From Flavobacterium profundi (lineage in GTDB: Bacteria > Bacteroidota > Bacteroidia > Flavobacteriales > Flavobacteriaceae): DNA of 64,000 nucleotides. Position numbers and translations under genes: made by a program. The DNA lies in assembly GCF_006491645.1 (NCBI RefSeq), contig NZ_VDCZ01000001.1:62001-126000 (forward strand), written 5' to 3'. This document shows positions 1-7,860 of this stretch, in pieces (positions within the stretch are counted from its first letter, which is position 1; every line of letters starts with the position of its first letter). The notes under the pieces were generated by a model, which saw only the letters and a program-made list of their open reading frames with translations, was not told the origin of the DNA and did not search any database.

Positions 1-3000
1 AGTAATGTTAGCAAAGTAGAAACTATAGCTCCTGCAACTAACGAAATGGCTAATCCTTGAAAAATAGGATCAAACAAAATAATCGAAGCGCCAATTACTA
101 CTGCACCTGTAGTTAATAAAATAGGTGTCGTACGCACGGCTCCTGCTTCAATAATAGCTTGCTTTATTGGAATACCATCATTTAAACGTATTTCAATAAA
201 ATCGATTAATAATACCGAATTTCGAACCATAACTCCAGCCAATGCAATCATACCTATAAAGGAAGTAGCGGTAAAGAAAGCTCCCAATAACCAATGTCCT
301 AGAACAATCCCAACTAACGATAATGGAATAGCTACCATCATCACCATAGGTGTTTTAAAATTTTGGAACCAACCTACAATAAGCATATAAATGATAATAA
401 TTACTACTAAAAAAGCGGCTCCTAAATCACGGAAAACTTCTAACGTAATTTGCCATTCTCCATCCCATTTTACCGTAAAATCACTTTCATCTGAAGGTTG
501 ATCCATATACAATTCATTCACTTTATATCCTGAAGGCAATTGCATTTGTTGCAATTTTTCATTCATTCCTAAGATTGCGTAAACCGGACTTTCTAAAATG
601 CCAGCCATATCTGCCAAAACGTACACCACTCTTTTTTGATCTTTGCGATAAATCGTATTTTGTAAAGTATCTGCTTTTACTTTTACCAAATCGCTTATTG
701 GTACTACATTTCCTTGATTGCCTTTTATTTTTAAATTTTCAATATCCTGAAGTGAGGTTTTATCAGCATCTGCCAAAGACATAACAATACCTACGGGATC
801 ATTAGAACGTTCATCATATAAATTAGAGACTGGCATTTCTCTTAACAAGTAGGTTAAATTCCCAACCACTTGCTGTGGAGCAATCCCATTTAGCATGGCT
901 TTTTCTCTATCAATTTCCAATTTATATTCTACTTGAGGAGCTTCAACCATCCAATCGGTATCCACTACATCCGAAGTGCTTTCTAAAATTCTCTTTACTT
1001 GATGAGCAACTTTAATTTGCTCTTCATAATCAGGACCATACACCTCAGCTACCAATGTAGATAAAACTGGAGGACCCGGTGGCACTTCTACAATTTTTAC
1101 ATTGGCTCCATATTTTTTAGCTATTTTTTGGATTTGTGGACGTACTAATTTAGCAATATCATGACTTTGTAAATCTCGATCCTCTTTGTGCAATAAATTC
1201 ACTTGAATGTCTGCCATATTGCTTCCACCTCGCATATCGTAATGACGTACTAAACCATTAAATGTAATAGGTGCTGACGCTCCAATATAATTTTGATAAT
1301 TCACTACCTCAGGAATCGTGGTAAGATATTGTGCAATTTCTTTAGTAACTACGGCTGTTCTTTCTAAAGTTGTGCCTTCTGGCATATCGATGACTACTTG
1401 AAATTCATTTTTATTATCGAAAGGCAACATTTTTACGGCAACCGATTGGGTAAAGAACATCATTACAGAACCTAATAACAACAAAATAGTAATACCAAAC
1501 ATCAGATTTCTTTTTACTGAACTATCTAATAAGGGCTGTTCCAATTTCTTATAGATTTTAAAAATCAGACTGGTTTCTAAACCTTGTTCGTCTTTGTGTT
1601 CCTGTTCGTCTTTCTCCTGAAGCAAATGATATCCTAAATAAGGAGTTACCGTTAAAGCAACAAATAAGGATAACAACATGGCTATTGAAGCCCCTATCGG
1701 CATCGGACTCATATAAGGTCCCATCATTCCAGATACAAATGCCATCGGTAAAATGGCAGCAATAACGGTAAAAGTTGCTAAAATGGTTGGATTACCTACT
1801 TCATTTATGGCATAAATGGCAGCTTGTTTAAAGGGTAAACGCTTCATTTTAAAATGCCTGTGCATGTTTTCAGCAATAATAATACTATCATCTACTACAA
1901 TTCCTACTACAAAAACCAATGCAAAAAGCGTAATTCTATTTAAAGTATATCCTAATAAATAATAACTGAATAACGTAAGAGCAAAGGTTAAGGGAACCGA
2001 AAAGAAAACAACTAAACCTCCTCTCCAACCCATTGCCAGCATGACTAAAATAGTAACGGCTAAAATAGCAACACCTAAATGCAATAATAATTCTCCCACT
2101 TTATGGGAAGCTGTTTCTCCATAATTACGTGATACTTCTACATGAACATCTGTAGGAATTAAATGCTTTCTTAACGTTTCTACTTTGCTCAGAATTTTAT
2201 CTGCAATTTGCATGGCATCTGCTCCTTTTACTTTAGCAACAGAAATGGTAACGGCTGGATATTCCGATTTAAATTGGCTGTACTTTTCATTCGTTTTTCC
2301 GTAACCAAAAGAAACGTAGTTCTTAGGAGTTTGGGGTCCGTCTTGAATGATAGCAACTTGTTTTAAATACACCGGTTTATTTTGGTTCACCCCAATAACT
2401 AAATTTTCAACATCTTCAGAAGTCGTTAAAAATTGCCCTGTAGTCACTAAATATTCGGTGTCATTTTGAACAAAATTTCCAGATTGTGCACTGCCATTAT
2501 TGGCTTGAATCATTTGCATAATGCTCAAAGCATCCACATTATTTTCAGCCATTTTATCTTTATCCAACACAACTTTTAATTCTCGTGTTCTACCTCCAAT
2601 TTCTTTTGTAATGGCTACGTCTTTTACTTTTTCTATTTCTGAAGTAACTTCTTCCGCAATTTGACGCAATTGAAAATCACTATAATTTTCGCTCCAAAGC
2701 GTTAACCCTAACATCGGAACATCGTCTATCGAACGTGTTTTAACCATAGGTTGATACACGCCTTGAGGAAACATATCGCGGTGTTTCATCAATTCGTCAT
2801 ATAACTTCACATAAGAATCTTCACTGTTTTCTCCTACGTAAAACTGTACGACTATCATCGCCTGACCGTTCATGGCCATACTATGAATATGCTCTACTCC
2901 TTTGATATTTCCAATGATTTTTTCCAAAGGTTTAATTACCCTGCTTTCCACTTCTTTAGGACTAGCACCTGGATAACCCACCATGATGTCTGCCATGGGA

Positions 3001-3140
3001 ACATTAATTTGTGGTTCTTCTTCTCTAGGAATTAAGAACGAACTGTATGAGCCAATTATCATTAATGCTACCATTAATAAAATGGTTAGTTTTGAATTAA
3101 TGAAAAAATGGGCTATTTTTCCTGATATACCTTCTTGCAT
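1..3140 (-). CDS. RND efflux pump, inner-membrane permease subunit (3' end cut by window)
   Basis: Proton-driven inner-membrane pump of the RND superfamily. It works with the adaptor and TolC-like channel encoded just upstream. Reading from the ATG at 3138-3140, 1046 codons stay open to the window edge, close to the usual 1000-1100 residues, so only the C-terminal tail is missing. Visible features are an N-terminal membrane helix after the first 10 residues, a TM4 segment with the adjacent proton-relay aspartates (VVDDSIIIAEN, about residues 417-418), the RND motif GNPTILATFTVIAAILPMAF, and the second membrane half near the window start. The Asp-Asp pair favours a multidrug/HAE-like pump over a CzcA-type metal pump, but the substrate cannot be read from sequence. 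It is the third gene of an operon. Confidence 0.93.
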   Translation of the reverse strand, partial: MQEGISGKIAHFFINSKLTILLMVALMIIGSYSSFLIPREEEPQINVPMADIMVGYPGASPKEVESRVIKPLEKIIGNIKGVEHIHSMAMNGQAMIVVQFYVGENSEDSYVKLYDELMKHRDMFPQGVYQPMVKTRSIDDVPMLGLTLWSENYSDFQLRQIAEEVTSEIEKVKDVAITKEIGGRTRELKVVLDKDKMAENNVDALSIMQMIQANNGSAQSGNFVQNDTEYLVTTGQFLTTSEDVENLVIGVNQNKPVYLKQVAIIQDGPQTPKNYVSFGYGKTNEKYSQFKSEYPAVTISVAKVKGADAMQIADKILSKVETLRKHLIPTDVHVEVSRNYGETASHKVGELLLHLGVAILAVTILVMLAMGWRGGLVVFFSVPLTFALTLFSYYLLGYTLNRITLFALVFVVGIVVDDSIIIAENMHRHFKMKRLPFKQAAIYAINEVGNPTILATFTVIAAILPMAFVSGMMGPYMSPMPIGASIAMLLSLFVALTVTPYLGYHLLQEKDEQEHKDEQGLETSLIFKIYKKLEQPLLDSSVKRNLMFGITILLLLGSVMMFFTQSVAVKMLPFDNKNEFQVVIDMPEGTTLERTAVVTKEIAQYLTTIPEVVNYQNYIGASAPITFNGLVRHYDMRGGSNMADIQVNLLHKEDRDLQSHDIAKLVRPQIQKIAKKYGANVKIVEVPPGPPVLSTLVAEVYGPDYEEQIKVAHQVKRILESTSDVVDTDWMVEAPQVEYKLEIDREKAMLNGIAPQQVVGNLTYLLREMPVSNLYDERSNDPVGIVMSLADADKTSLQDIENLKIKGNQGNVVPISDLVKVKADTLQNTIYRKDQKRVVYVLADMAGILESPVYAILGMNEKLQQMQLPSGYKVNELYMDQPSDESDFTVKWDGEWQITLEVFRDLGAAFLVVIIIIYMLIVGWFQNFKTPMVMMVAIPLSLVGIVLGHWLLGAFFTATSFIGMIALAGVMVRNSVLLIDFIEIRLNDGIPIKQAIIEAGAVRTTPILLTTGAVVIGASIILFDPIFQGLAISLVAGAIVSTLLTL

Positions 3141-3171
3141 TTTTTTTAAGTTTAAAAGTTAGACTTCTCGC

Positions 3172-3195
3172 CTCTCGACTACGCTCGAGGTGACG
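3172..3195. repeat. short hairpin-forming intergenic element
   Basis: CTCGA at 3174-3178 pairs with TCGAG at 3185-3189 around a six-base loop, followed by GTGACG. It sits in the 81-bp gap between the adaptor and pump genes. It resembles the larger repeat family nearby (CTCGA...TGACG) but is much shorter. It may act as an mRNA processing or stability hairpin inside the operon; that role is inference. Confidence 0.5.
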
Positions 3196-3221
3196 GCTTG
3201 AAGTGACAAAACTGTGACTGA

Positions 3222-4298
3222 TTACTGGATACTCACTTTTGCTCCATTATACAATTTCCCTTCTGTAGCCACGATATAAGGTTCATTAGCTGACAATCCT
3301 GACAACACTTCCACCTCATTTCCATATTTTTTTCCTATACGTAACCAACGTAAGATGGCAATATCATTATCTCCTAAAGTATACACTCCTGTCAATTGTC
3401 CTTCTCTAACCAAAGCCGTTTCTGGAACCAAAACAGTAGTGGTTTCATTAGCGATTTGTTGTTTTTCTATTGGAAATTGTACATTTACAAACATGCCCGA
3501 CAAAATTTTAGCATCGGTTTTTTCTAAATCTATTTTTACTAAATATTGTCCGCCCGTATTTCTAGCCGATAAACTCACTTCACTAACTGCTCCTTTTACT
3601 GTGATTCCTAATGACTTTACTAATACTTTTACTTGCATTCCATTGGTAATAGACGTAATATCATTTTCGGAAACCATAGCTGTAACTTGCAGTTTCTGAG
3701 CATCTTCTATACTTATCAAAGGCATACCTGGATTAGCCATATCGCCTTCTTTCACAAAAGAATTGGTAATTATTCCACTAAAAGGTGCGGTAATATTTGC
3801 ATAAGCAAATTGGGCATTAATCTCGTTACGCATTTGTTTCGCTGCTTCTAAACCTGCTTTTGCCATTTCATAACGAGAGGTCATATCATCTAATTCTTTT
3901 TGAGAAGCACTTTGTTGCGCAAATAGGTTCGTAAAACGCTCATAATCTTTCTTAGCATTGTTATAAGCTGCCTTAGCTTGAATAATAGAAGCATCTACTT
4001 GTGCTTTTTTAGCTTCTAAATCGGTGTTATTAATACTAACTAACAATTGGCCTGCTTTCACTTTTTGTCCCACTTTCACAGGTACTTTGGTTACAAATCC
4101 CATCATTCTGGTACTCAAATTGGCACTATTTTCAGATTCAATTTTTCCACTTGCTGCCACATAGGATTGTGTTGCAGTACTAGTTTTTCCATACACTATC
4201 ACTTTTATGGGAGAGGAAGTAGCAGTAGTATTCTTGGTTTCACTTCCACAAGATATTGCGACAAGTGCTACGATTATCATTAAAGTTATTTTTTTCAT
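3222..4298 (-). CDS. RND efflux periplasmic adaptor (membrane fusion protein), lipoprotein
   Basis: HlyD/MFP-family adaptor linking the inner-membrane pump to the outer-membrane channel. The 358-residue length is typical. It starts with a lipoprotein signal (lipobox ending AISC at residue 17), so it is probably acylated. It then shows a lipoyl-like half motif (GFVTKVPVKVGQKVKAGQLL), a coiled-coil hairpin around residues 90-160, the second lipoyl half (FSGIITNSFVKEGD), and beta-barrel/MP domains to the C-terminus. It lies between the TolC and pump genes on the same strand, with a 162-bp gap upstream that contains an intergenic repeat. The assignment to the family is firm; the substrate is unknown. 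Confidence 0.93.
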   Translation of the reverse strand: MKKITLMIIVALVAISCGSETKNTTATSSPIKVIVYGKTSTATQSYVAASGKIESENSANLSTRMMGFVTKVPVKVGQKVKAGQLLVSINNTDLEAKKAQVDASIIQAKAAYNNAKKDYERFTNLFAQQSASQKELDDMTSRYEMAKAGLEAAKQMRNEINAQFAYANITAPFSGIITNSFVKEGDMANPGMPLISIEDAQKLQVTAMVSENDITSITNGMQVKVLVKSLGITVKGAVSEVSLSARNTGGQYLVKIDLEKTDAKILSGMFVNVQFPIEKQQIANETTTVLVPETALVREGQLTGVYTLGDNDIAILRWLRIGKKYGNEVEVLSGLSANEPYIVATEGKLYNGAKVSIQ

Positions 4299-4366
4299 AT
4301 TTAATTTTTATAGGTGGTCTGTCGACGGTTATTTATTTTCTGTTCTCTCTTCACGTCACTTCATGT

Positions 4367-4458
4367 GCGAAGCGTATCGAGAAGTTTTACTTTATATTTT
4401 TTGTTCTCGATACATTTTTTATTGCATTGCATTTCATAAAAAACACTCGAACTAACGG
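4367..4458. repeat. intergenic repeat copy A (forward copy 4403-4458, preceded by a truncated inverted copy)
   Basis: GTTCTCGATACATTTTTT begins at 4403 and the far end CACTCGAACTAACGG ends at 4458, two bases before the TolC stop codon (reverse strand, 4461). A partial inverted copy (GTATCGAGAAGTT) lies at about 4374-4386, so the two could fold together. This is one of eight copies in the first 9 kb. It sits inside an operon, between TolC and the adaptor gene. Confidence 0.8.
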
Positions 4459-4460
4459 CT

Positions 4461-5774
4461 TTATTTCATTAAAAACTGCAAATACTCTTTCGTAAAATTA
4501 TATTCAAAAACGGCTTGCAATACTTCCAATTCTTTCTGAGCCATTTGTGTTTCTGCATGTAGTAAATCGGTTGTTTTTTCTAAACCTTGTGCAAAGCGAT
4601 TTTGACGAATGCGAAAAACTTCCTGAGATTGTTCATATGCCAATTGACTTAATTGCACTTTGTTTTCAGCATCCACTAATTGACGACTCGTTTTAGTGAC
4701 TTCTAAAAGACTTTGTTTTTTATAGTGTTCGGTTTCAATTTTAGCTTTATTAAAATCGGCTTTGGCTTTTTGGGTTTTCCCAATGTTTTTATAGCCATCA
4801 AATACATCCCAAGACAATTGCGCTCCAAGCAAATAGCCTTTCGCTTGAGTTCCTAAAAATTGACTATCGTATAATTGATAATTTCCAAAGGCATTTAAAC
4901 GTGGTAAAAAACCATACTTAGAAGATTGAAACATTTTTTTATACGCTTCGGTTGACTTTTCCATGGCTTGAATATCTTTTCTATTCGCATTCAAACCCAC
5001 CTCAACAGCTTCTAAGGTTACTTCATTGGCTAACGATTCTGCTGGCACATATACTTTTCCATTGGTATCTTCATTTAAAAGAAAAGCCAAATAATCGGAA
5101 GCATTTTGCACATTACTTTTGGCATATTGCAATTGGTTTGTTATTTCGTTTACACGAACTTGTACATTCAACACATCGGTTTTTTGTAGCATACCATTGT
5201 TGAAGTAATTTTCTACTAGTTTTAAATTTCCTTTTGCGGTTTCGTTTGCTTTTTCTAAAACAAGAACAGCTTTGTAAGCCAATTGCAATTGCATATAGGC
5301 TTTGGAAACTTCTAAGACCAAATATTCTTTGGTTCGTTCGGTTTGCAATTGAAAAGCATCCATTTTAGCTTTTGCTGCCTGTCTTCCAAGCAATCCGTCC
5401 ACATTAATTAGCGGTTGTTTGACTTCAATTACAGTTGCAAAATTTTGAGTTTGATCGGGATTATTCAACAAAGCAGGGTTAAAATCAGCTTGGGTTAAGA
5501 TTTCCTGATTTAATTTGGACCCAAATGCCATTAGCGGATTGGTAGTAACTATACCTGTATAAGACACATTTACATTCGGCAAAAACAAAGCATTCGATTG
5601 ACGATAATCGGCTTTTGCAGCTTGATAAGAGGCATCGGCAGCTTGTAGTTGCAAATTTTTCTCAGAAACTTTTTGTAATATTTCTTCTTTTGAAATTGAG
5701 ATGGTTTCCTGACTAAAAACACCTGCTGTAAAAAAGAGTACGCCTGTAAAGAGGTTCCATTTTATATTCTTCAT
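4461..5774 (-). CDS. TolC-family outer-membrane efflux channel
   Basis: Outer-membrane factor of the tripartite pump. It is 437 residues long and has a cleavable signal (MKNIKWNLFTGVLFFTAGVFS, QE follows). Two OEP-type halves are rich in long helices: one around residues 28-230 (AADASYQAAKADYRQSNALF and following) and one around 240-430, with LLGAQLSWDVFDGYKN near residue 320 matching the second strand region. It is the first gene of the operon TolC, adaptor, pump. The promoter and two palindromes lie at 5801-5866 in front of it. The order TolC first is common in Bacteroidota efflux operons. Confidence 0.93.
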   Translation of the reverse strand: MKNIKWNLFTGVLFFTAGVFSQETISISKEEILQKVSEKNLQLQAADASYQAAKADYRQSNALFLPNVNVSYTGIVTTNPLMAFGSKLNQEILTQADFNPALLNNPDQTQNFATVIEVKQPLINVDGLLGRQAAKAKMDAFQLQTERTKEYLVLEVSKAYMQLQLAYKAVLVLEKANETAKGNLKLVENYFNNGMLQKTDVLNVQVRVNEITNQLQYAKSNVQNASDYLAFLLNEDTNGKVYVPAESLANEVTLEAVEVGLNANRKDIQAMEKSTEAYKKMFQSSKYGFLPRLNAFGNYQLYDSQFLGTQAKGYLLGAQLSWDVFDGYKNIGKTQKAKADFNKAKIETEHYKKQSLLEVTKTSRQLVDAENKVQLSQLAYEQSQEVFRIRQNRFAQGLEKTTDLLHAETQMAQKELEVLQAVFEYNFTKEYLQFLMK

Positions 5775-5800
5775 TGCTATTTTGTTCTTAATTTCTGAAA

Positions 5801-5808
5801 CAAAAGTA
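5801..5808 (-). promoter_or_regulatory. -7 box of the efflux operon promoter
   Basis: On the minus strand this reads TACTTTTG, an exact match to the Bacteroidota -7 consensus TAnnTTTG, 26 bases before the TolC ATG. The -33 element is weak (TTG with a 16-base spacer). A poor -33 box is expected where an activator bound at -41 helps polymerase. Confidence 0.6.
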
Positions 5809-5830
5809 CAATGGCAAAATGGCCCAATTG

Positions 5831-5866
5831 GTAACCAAAGTTACACAGACTTGTAACTAAAGTTAC
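5831..5866. promoter_or_regulatory. two tandem 14-bp palindromes, Crp/Fnr-type operator
   Basis: GTAACCAAAGTTAC (5831-5844) and GTAACTAAAGTTAC (5853-5866) are GTAAC-N4-GTTAC palindromes spaced 22 bp centre to centre. Their centres lie 33 and 55 bp upstream of the centre of the -7 box, so about -40 and -62 from the expected start. These are the classic class II and class I activator positions of Crp/Fnr proteins. GTA-N8-TAC geometry is known from that family (for example NtcA). The same palindrome recurs in front of cydA. No regulator gene is in the window. Confidence 0.6.
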
Positions 5867-5908
5867 ATAACTATTTTATTTCCACTATAAGATTTAATGA
5901 ATAAACTG

Positions 5909-6349
5909 AAGTTAATTCGGTTGAAACGTAACTCGATTCGTAATAAGCATAATTTGATTTGGTTTAAACATAACTTAATTAGCAATAAGCAAAACTTAAT
6001 TCGGTTTAAACATAACTTAATTAGCAATAAGCAAAACTTAATTCGGTTTAAACATAACTTAATTAGCAATAAGCAAAACTTAATTCGGTTTAAACATAAC
6101 TTGATTCGTAATAAGCAAAACTTAATTTGGTTTAAACGTAACTCGATTACTAGTTCTATGCAATCGGTTCATAGAACTATGCAATTGATACAGTGTTCTG
6201 TGTAATTGATACATAGTTCTGTGTAATTGATACATAGTTCACTGTATTGAGTTCAGAGTTCTGTGTAATTGATAACTAGTACACTGCAATTGATACACCC
6301 TTCACTGTATTGGAAACATAGTCAAGTGCATTGGTTACATAGTTAACAA
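5909..6349. repeat. 21 tandem units of exactly 21 bp
   Basis: The 441 bp divide into 21 consecutive 21-bp units with no indel. Units 1-12 start AAxTxxATT and alternate two right halves (CGGTTTAAACAT and AGCAATAAGCAA), giving a 42-bp higher order; three copies of the 42-mer (5972-6097) are identical. Units 13-21 change to the form (C/T)AATTGATACATAGTTCxxTG but keep the same phase. Unit 12 is a hybrid of both forms. 21 bp equals two DNA turns. The array lies between the efflux operon promoter and the next gene. It reads open in several frames only because 21 is a multiple of three. Confidence 0.9.
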
Positions 6350-6382
6350 CGCTAAATTTGGTTGAAAAACAATAGAAAAACT

Positions 6383-6412
6383 AGTTCTCGATACTATTTT
6401 TATAAAAAACAT
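6383..6412 (+). repeat. intergenic repeat copy B (truncated)
   Basis: AGTTCTCGATACTATTTTTA marks the left end. The right end (CTCGAACTGACG) is missing. It lies 88 bp past the stop codon of the 180-residue secreted protein gene. The shared variant TACTATTTTTATAAAA links it to copies C and H. The rest of the 5775-6499 gap holds the efflux promoter, its operators and the 21-bp array; I see no gene there. Confidence 0.7.
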
Positions 6413-6499
6413 TCTCTTTGATAGAATAAGTTGCGAGATTTGACAACTCTTCTAAGATTGTATTTTCTTTTCTGTTTTTTTAAAGTAATTTAATAGAGC

Positions 6500-7042
6500 C
6501 TAATGATATTCATTGAATTTTATAGACTCTATTATGTTTGTTCTGAATGCTTTATTTTTATCAAAATTATCACCATCAATCATGAATTGGATAGAATAAA
6601 TAGCACCTTTATAAATAAAACTATAATTTTCTACTATTTTCTTTTGTTCTTGAACTTCTAATACAATTTTGATATAAAAAAACTTCACATTCTCTACAGA
6701 AAAAACTTTGAAATCTTCAGTAGTAGAAAAAGTTTCACTAATGAGCGTTCCCTTAGTAGAATTAAGGACTCCTTTTTTTATCCCTTTTAAAAACTTATTC
6801 ATACCCTTTTCGTCACTTATCTTTGAGGCTTCATTTATTCTATCAAATTTTGTATATACTATAATTTCAGTATCGTATATTCCTCTTATAAATTTTCCAT
6901 TTGCGATTACTCCTTCTTCGGCATTATCAAGAACATCAATAGTAATGTTTTCATCAAATTCATATTGGAATACTTCTTGACTAAAACAATTTAAACTAAA
7001 AAAAACAATAGCATTGTAAATGAATTTTAGCATGAATTTCAT
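6500..7042 (-). CDS. secreted hypothetical protein, paralogue 1
   Basis: 180 residues with a signal peptide ending near CFS-QEV. I do not recognise a named family. It is clearly paralogous to the gene at 9025-9528: both mature proteins begin SQEVFQYEFDEN, share an acidic segment followed by GKF(I/V)(R/K)G, and end with FxYKGxIYxIQFM and a KNxxFRxxIxxSIxFN motif. The fold is probably a small beta-rich exported domain, but that is a guess. Repeat copies flank it on both sides (B downstream, C upstream). Its promoter (-7 box TAGTTTTG at 7062-7069) resembles that of the gene starting at 8819. Confidence 0.8.
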   Translation of the reverse strand: MKFMLKFIYNAIVFFSLNCFSQEVFQYEFDENITIDVLDNAEEGVIANGKFIRGIYDTEIIVYTKFDRINEASKISDEKGMNKFLKGIKKGVLNSTKGTLISETFSTTEDFKVFSVENVKFFYIKIVLEVQEQKKIVENYSFIYKGAIYSIQFMIDGDNFDKNKAFRTNIIESIKFNEYH

Positions 7043-7061
7043 TTTATTAAATTATACTTGA

Positions 7062-7102
7062 CAAAACTAATCTTTTATTTTTCTAAAAAACTACCAAATG
7101 GG
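7062..7102 (-). promoter_or_regulatory. promoter of paralogue 1, homologous to segment 8901-8940
   Basis: On the minus strand TAGTTTTG (7062-7069) fits TAnnTTTG and lies 20 bp before the ATG at 7042. The following bases (reverse of TAATCTTTTATTTT...CTACCAAATG) match the segment at 8906-8939 closely, and both run straight into a repeat copy. A promoter-plus-repeat block seems to have been duplicated. Confidence 0.5.
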
Positions 7103-7175
7103 AGTTCTCGATACTATTTTTATAAAATTGTTTTTTACATTTTATAAAAATCACTCGAACTGACGCAGTGCTGAT
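7103..7175 (+). repeat. intergenic repeat copy C
   Basis: Left end AGTTCTCGATACTATTTTTA at 7103. Right end CACTCGAACTGACGCAGTGC followed by TGAT, ending at 7175. The ends pair (AGTTC with GAACT) and the inner T-run pairs with an A-run, so a single-stranded copy can fold into an imperfect hairpin. Confidence 0.8.
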
Positions 7176-7212
7176 TTAAATTTTTATTACATCCGTTTTG
7201 TTTACTGTTATG

Positions 7213-7278
7213 AGTTCTCGATACATTTTCTACTCCATTTCATTTCGTAAAAAACACTCGAACTGACGCAGTGCTGAT
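7213..7278 (+). repeat. intergenic repeat copy D
   Basis: Full-length forward copy from AGTTCTCGATACATTTTC to GACGCAGTGCTGAT. It contains the inner block CATTTCATTTCGTAAAAAAC shared with copies A and G. It is 37 bp from copy C and in the same orientation. Confidence 0.85.
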
Positions 7279-7312
7279 TACAAAAATAGTAGATAAAATT
7301 ATATTAACGACT

Positions 7313-7366
7313 CGTCAGTTCGATTGGTTTTGTGAAGCGCAACGAAACAAAAATATATCGAGAACT
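7313..7366 (-). repeat. intergenic repeat copy E (inverted)
   Basis: Reads CGTCAGTTCGATTGG ... ATATATCGAGAACT on the plus strand, the reverse complement of the forward copies. The inner block has GTTGCGCTTCAC (minus strand) instead of the CATTTCAT form, so it belongs to a subtype shared with copy F. Confidence 0.8.
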
Positions 7367-7383
7367 CATTTTAATTACCACAC

Positions 7384-7437
7384 CGTCAGTTCGAGTGTTT
7401 TTGTGTAGAGTAACGAAACAAAAATGTATCGAGAACT
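7384..7437 (-). repeat. intergenic repeat copy F (inverted), abutting the GIY-YIG stop codon
   Basis: Reads CGTCAGTTCGAGTG ... ATGTATCGAGAACT on the plus strand. Its last base touches the GIY-YIG stop codon (7437-7439), so on the coding strand the gene ends TAAGTTCTCGATAC and runs directly into the repeat. The 7043-7436 gap consists almost wholly of copies C, D, E and F. Confidence 0.85.
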
Positions 7438-7724
7438 TAAAATTTCTTCTTTGCTAAATTAGGTAAGTCATCAAATTCACCAAATATTAAAGCTTCTTTT
7501 TTAGCTCTAGACCACTTTTTTATTTGCTTTTCTTTTTGAATTGCAATAGTAATATCCGTAAACTCAGCATAGAAAACCAATAAAACTGGTCTCCTATTAA
7601 AAGTATAACAATCTTGAAAAACACCATTTTCATGCTGAAAAATACGTTGCGAAAGATTACTTGTAACTCCTGTATAATAAGTGTTATCAGAACATTTTAA
7701 AATATATACATAAGAAGCTTTCAT
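7437..7724 (-). CDS. small GIY-YIG nuclease domain protein
   Basis: 95 residues, a stand-alone GIY-YIG domain of the UvrC/UPF0213-like type. The N-terminus has YVYILKCSDNTYYTGVT, where YVY and YYTG are the GIY and YIG elements, followed by the helix SNLSQRIFQHENG with the catalytic-type Arg and a His. The C-terminal half has EKQIKKWSRAKKEALI, a basic helix typical of the family. Members of this group occur as several copies in many flavobacterial genomes; their role is unknown. The gene is bounded by inverted repeat copies F (touching the stop codon) and G (17 bp before the ATG), both with the GTTCTCGATAC end facing the gene. That arrangement suggests a link between nuclease and repeat, which is inference. 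Confidence 0.88.
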   Translation of the reverse strand: MKASYVYILKCSDNTYYTGVTSNLSQRIFQHENGVFQDCYTFNRRPVLLVFYAEFTDITIAIQKEKQIKKWSRAKKEALIFGEFDDLPNLAKKKF

Positions 7725-7741
7725 CTATATTTTTTCAAGTG

Positions 7742-7807
7742 AGTTCTCGATACATTTTTCCCTCTATTTCATTTCATAAAAATCACTCAAACTGACGCAG
7801 TGCTGAT
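7742..7807 (+). repeat. intergenic repeat copy G, directly upstream of the GIY-YIG gene
   Basis: Forward copy from AGTTCTCGATACATTTTTCC to CTGACGCAGTGCTGAT. It starts 17 bp before the nuclease start codon and is inverted relative to copy F on the other side of the gene. Confidence 0.85.
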
Positions 7808-7860
7808 TGATTATGTCTGTTTTGAAAAGCGTAATTTGTTTATTTAAGGAAAGAGATTTA

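Noticed and set aside
5863-6205. Open frames on both strands over the 21-bp array (68 and 102 residues, NLI-x-K repeats)
   Set aside because: The repeat length is a multiple of three, so stop-free frames are expected on both strands. The translation is a simple 7-residue repeat with no start region or promoter.
5909-6349. CRISPR array
   Set aside because: Units follow each other without spacers and are only 21 bp; no cas gene is present.
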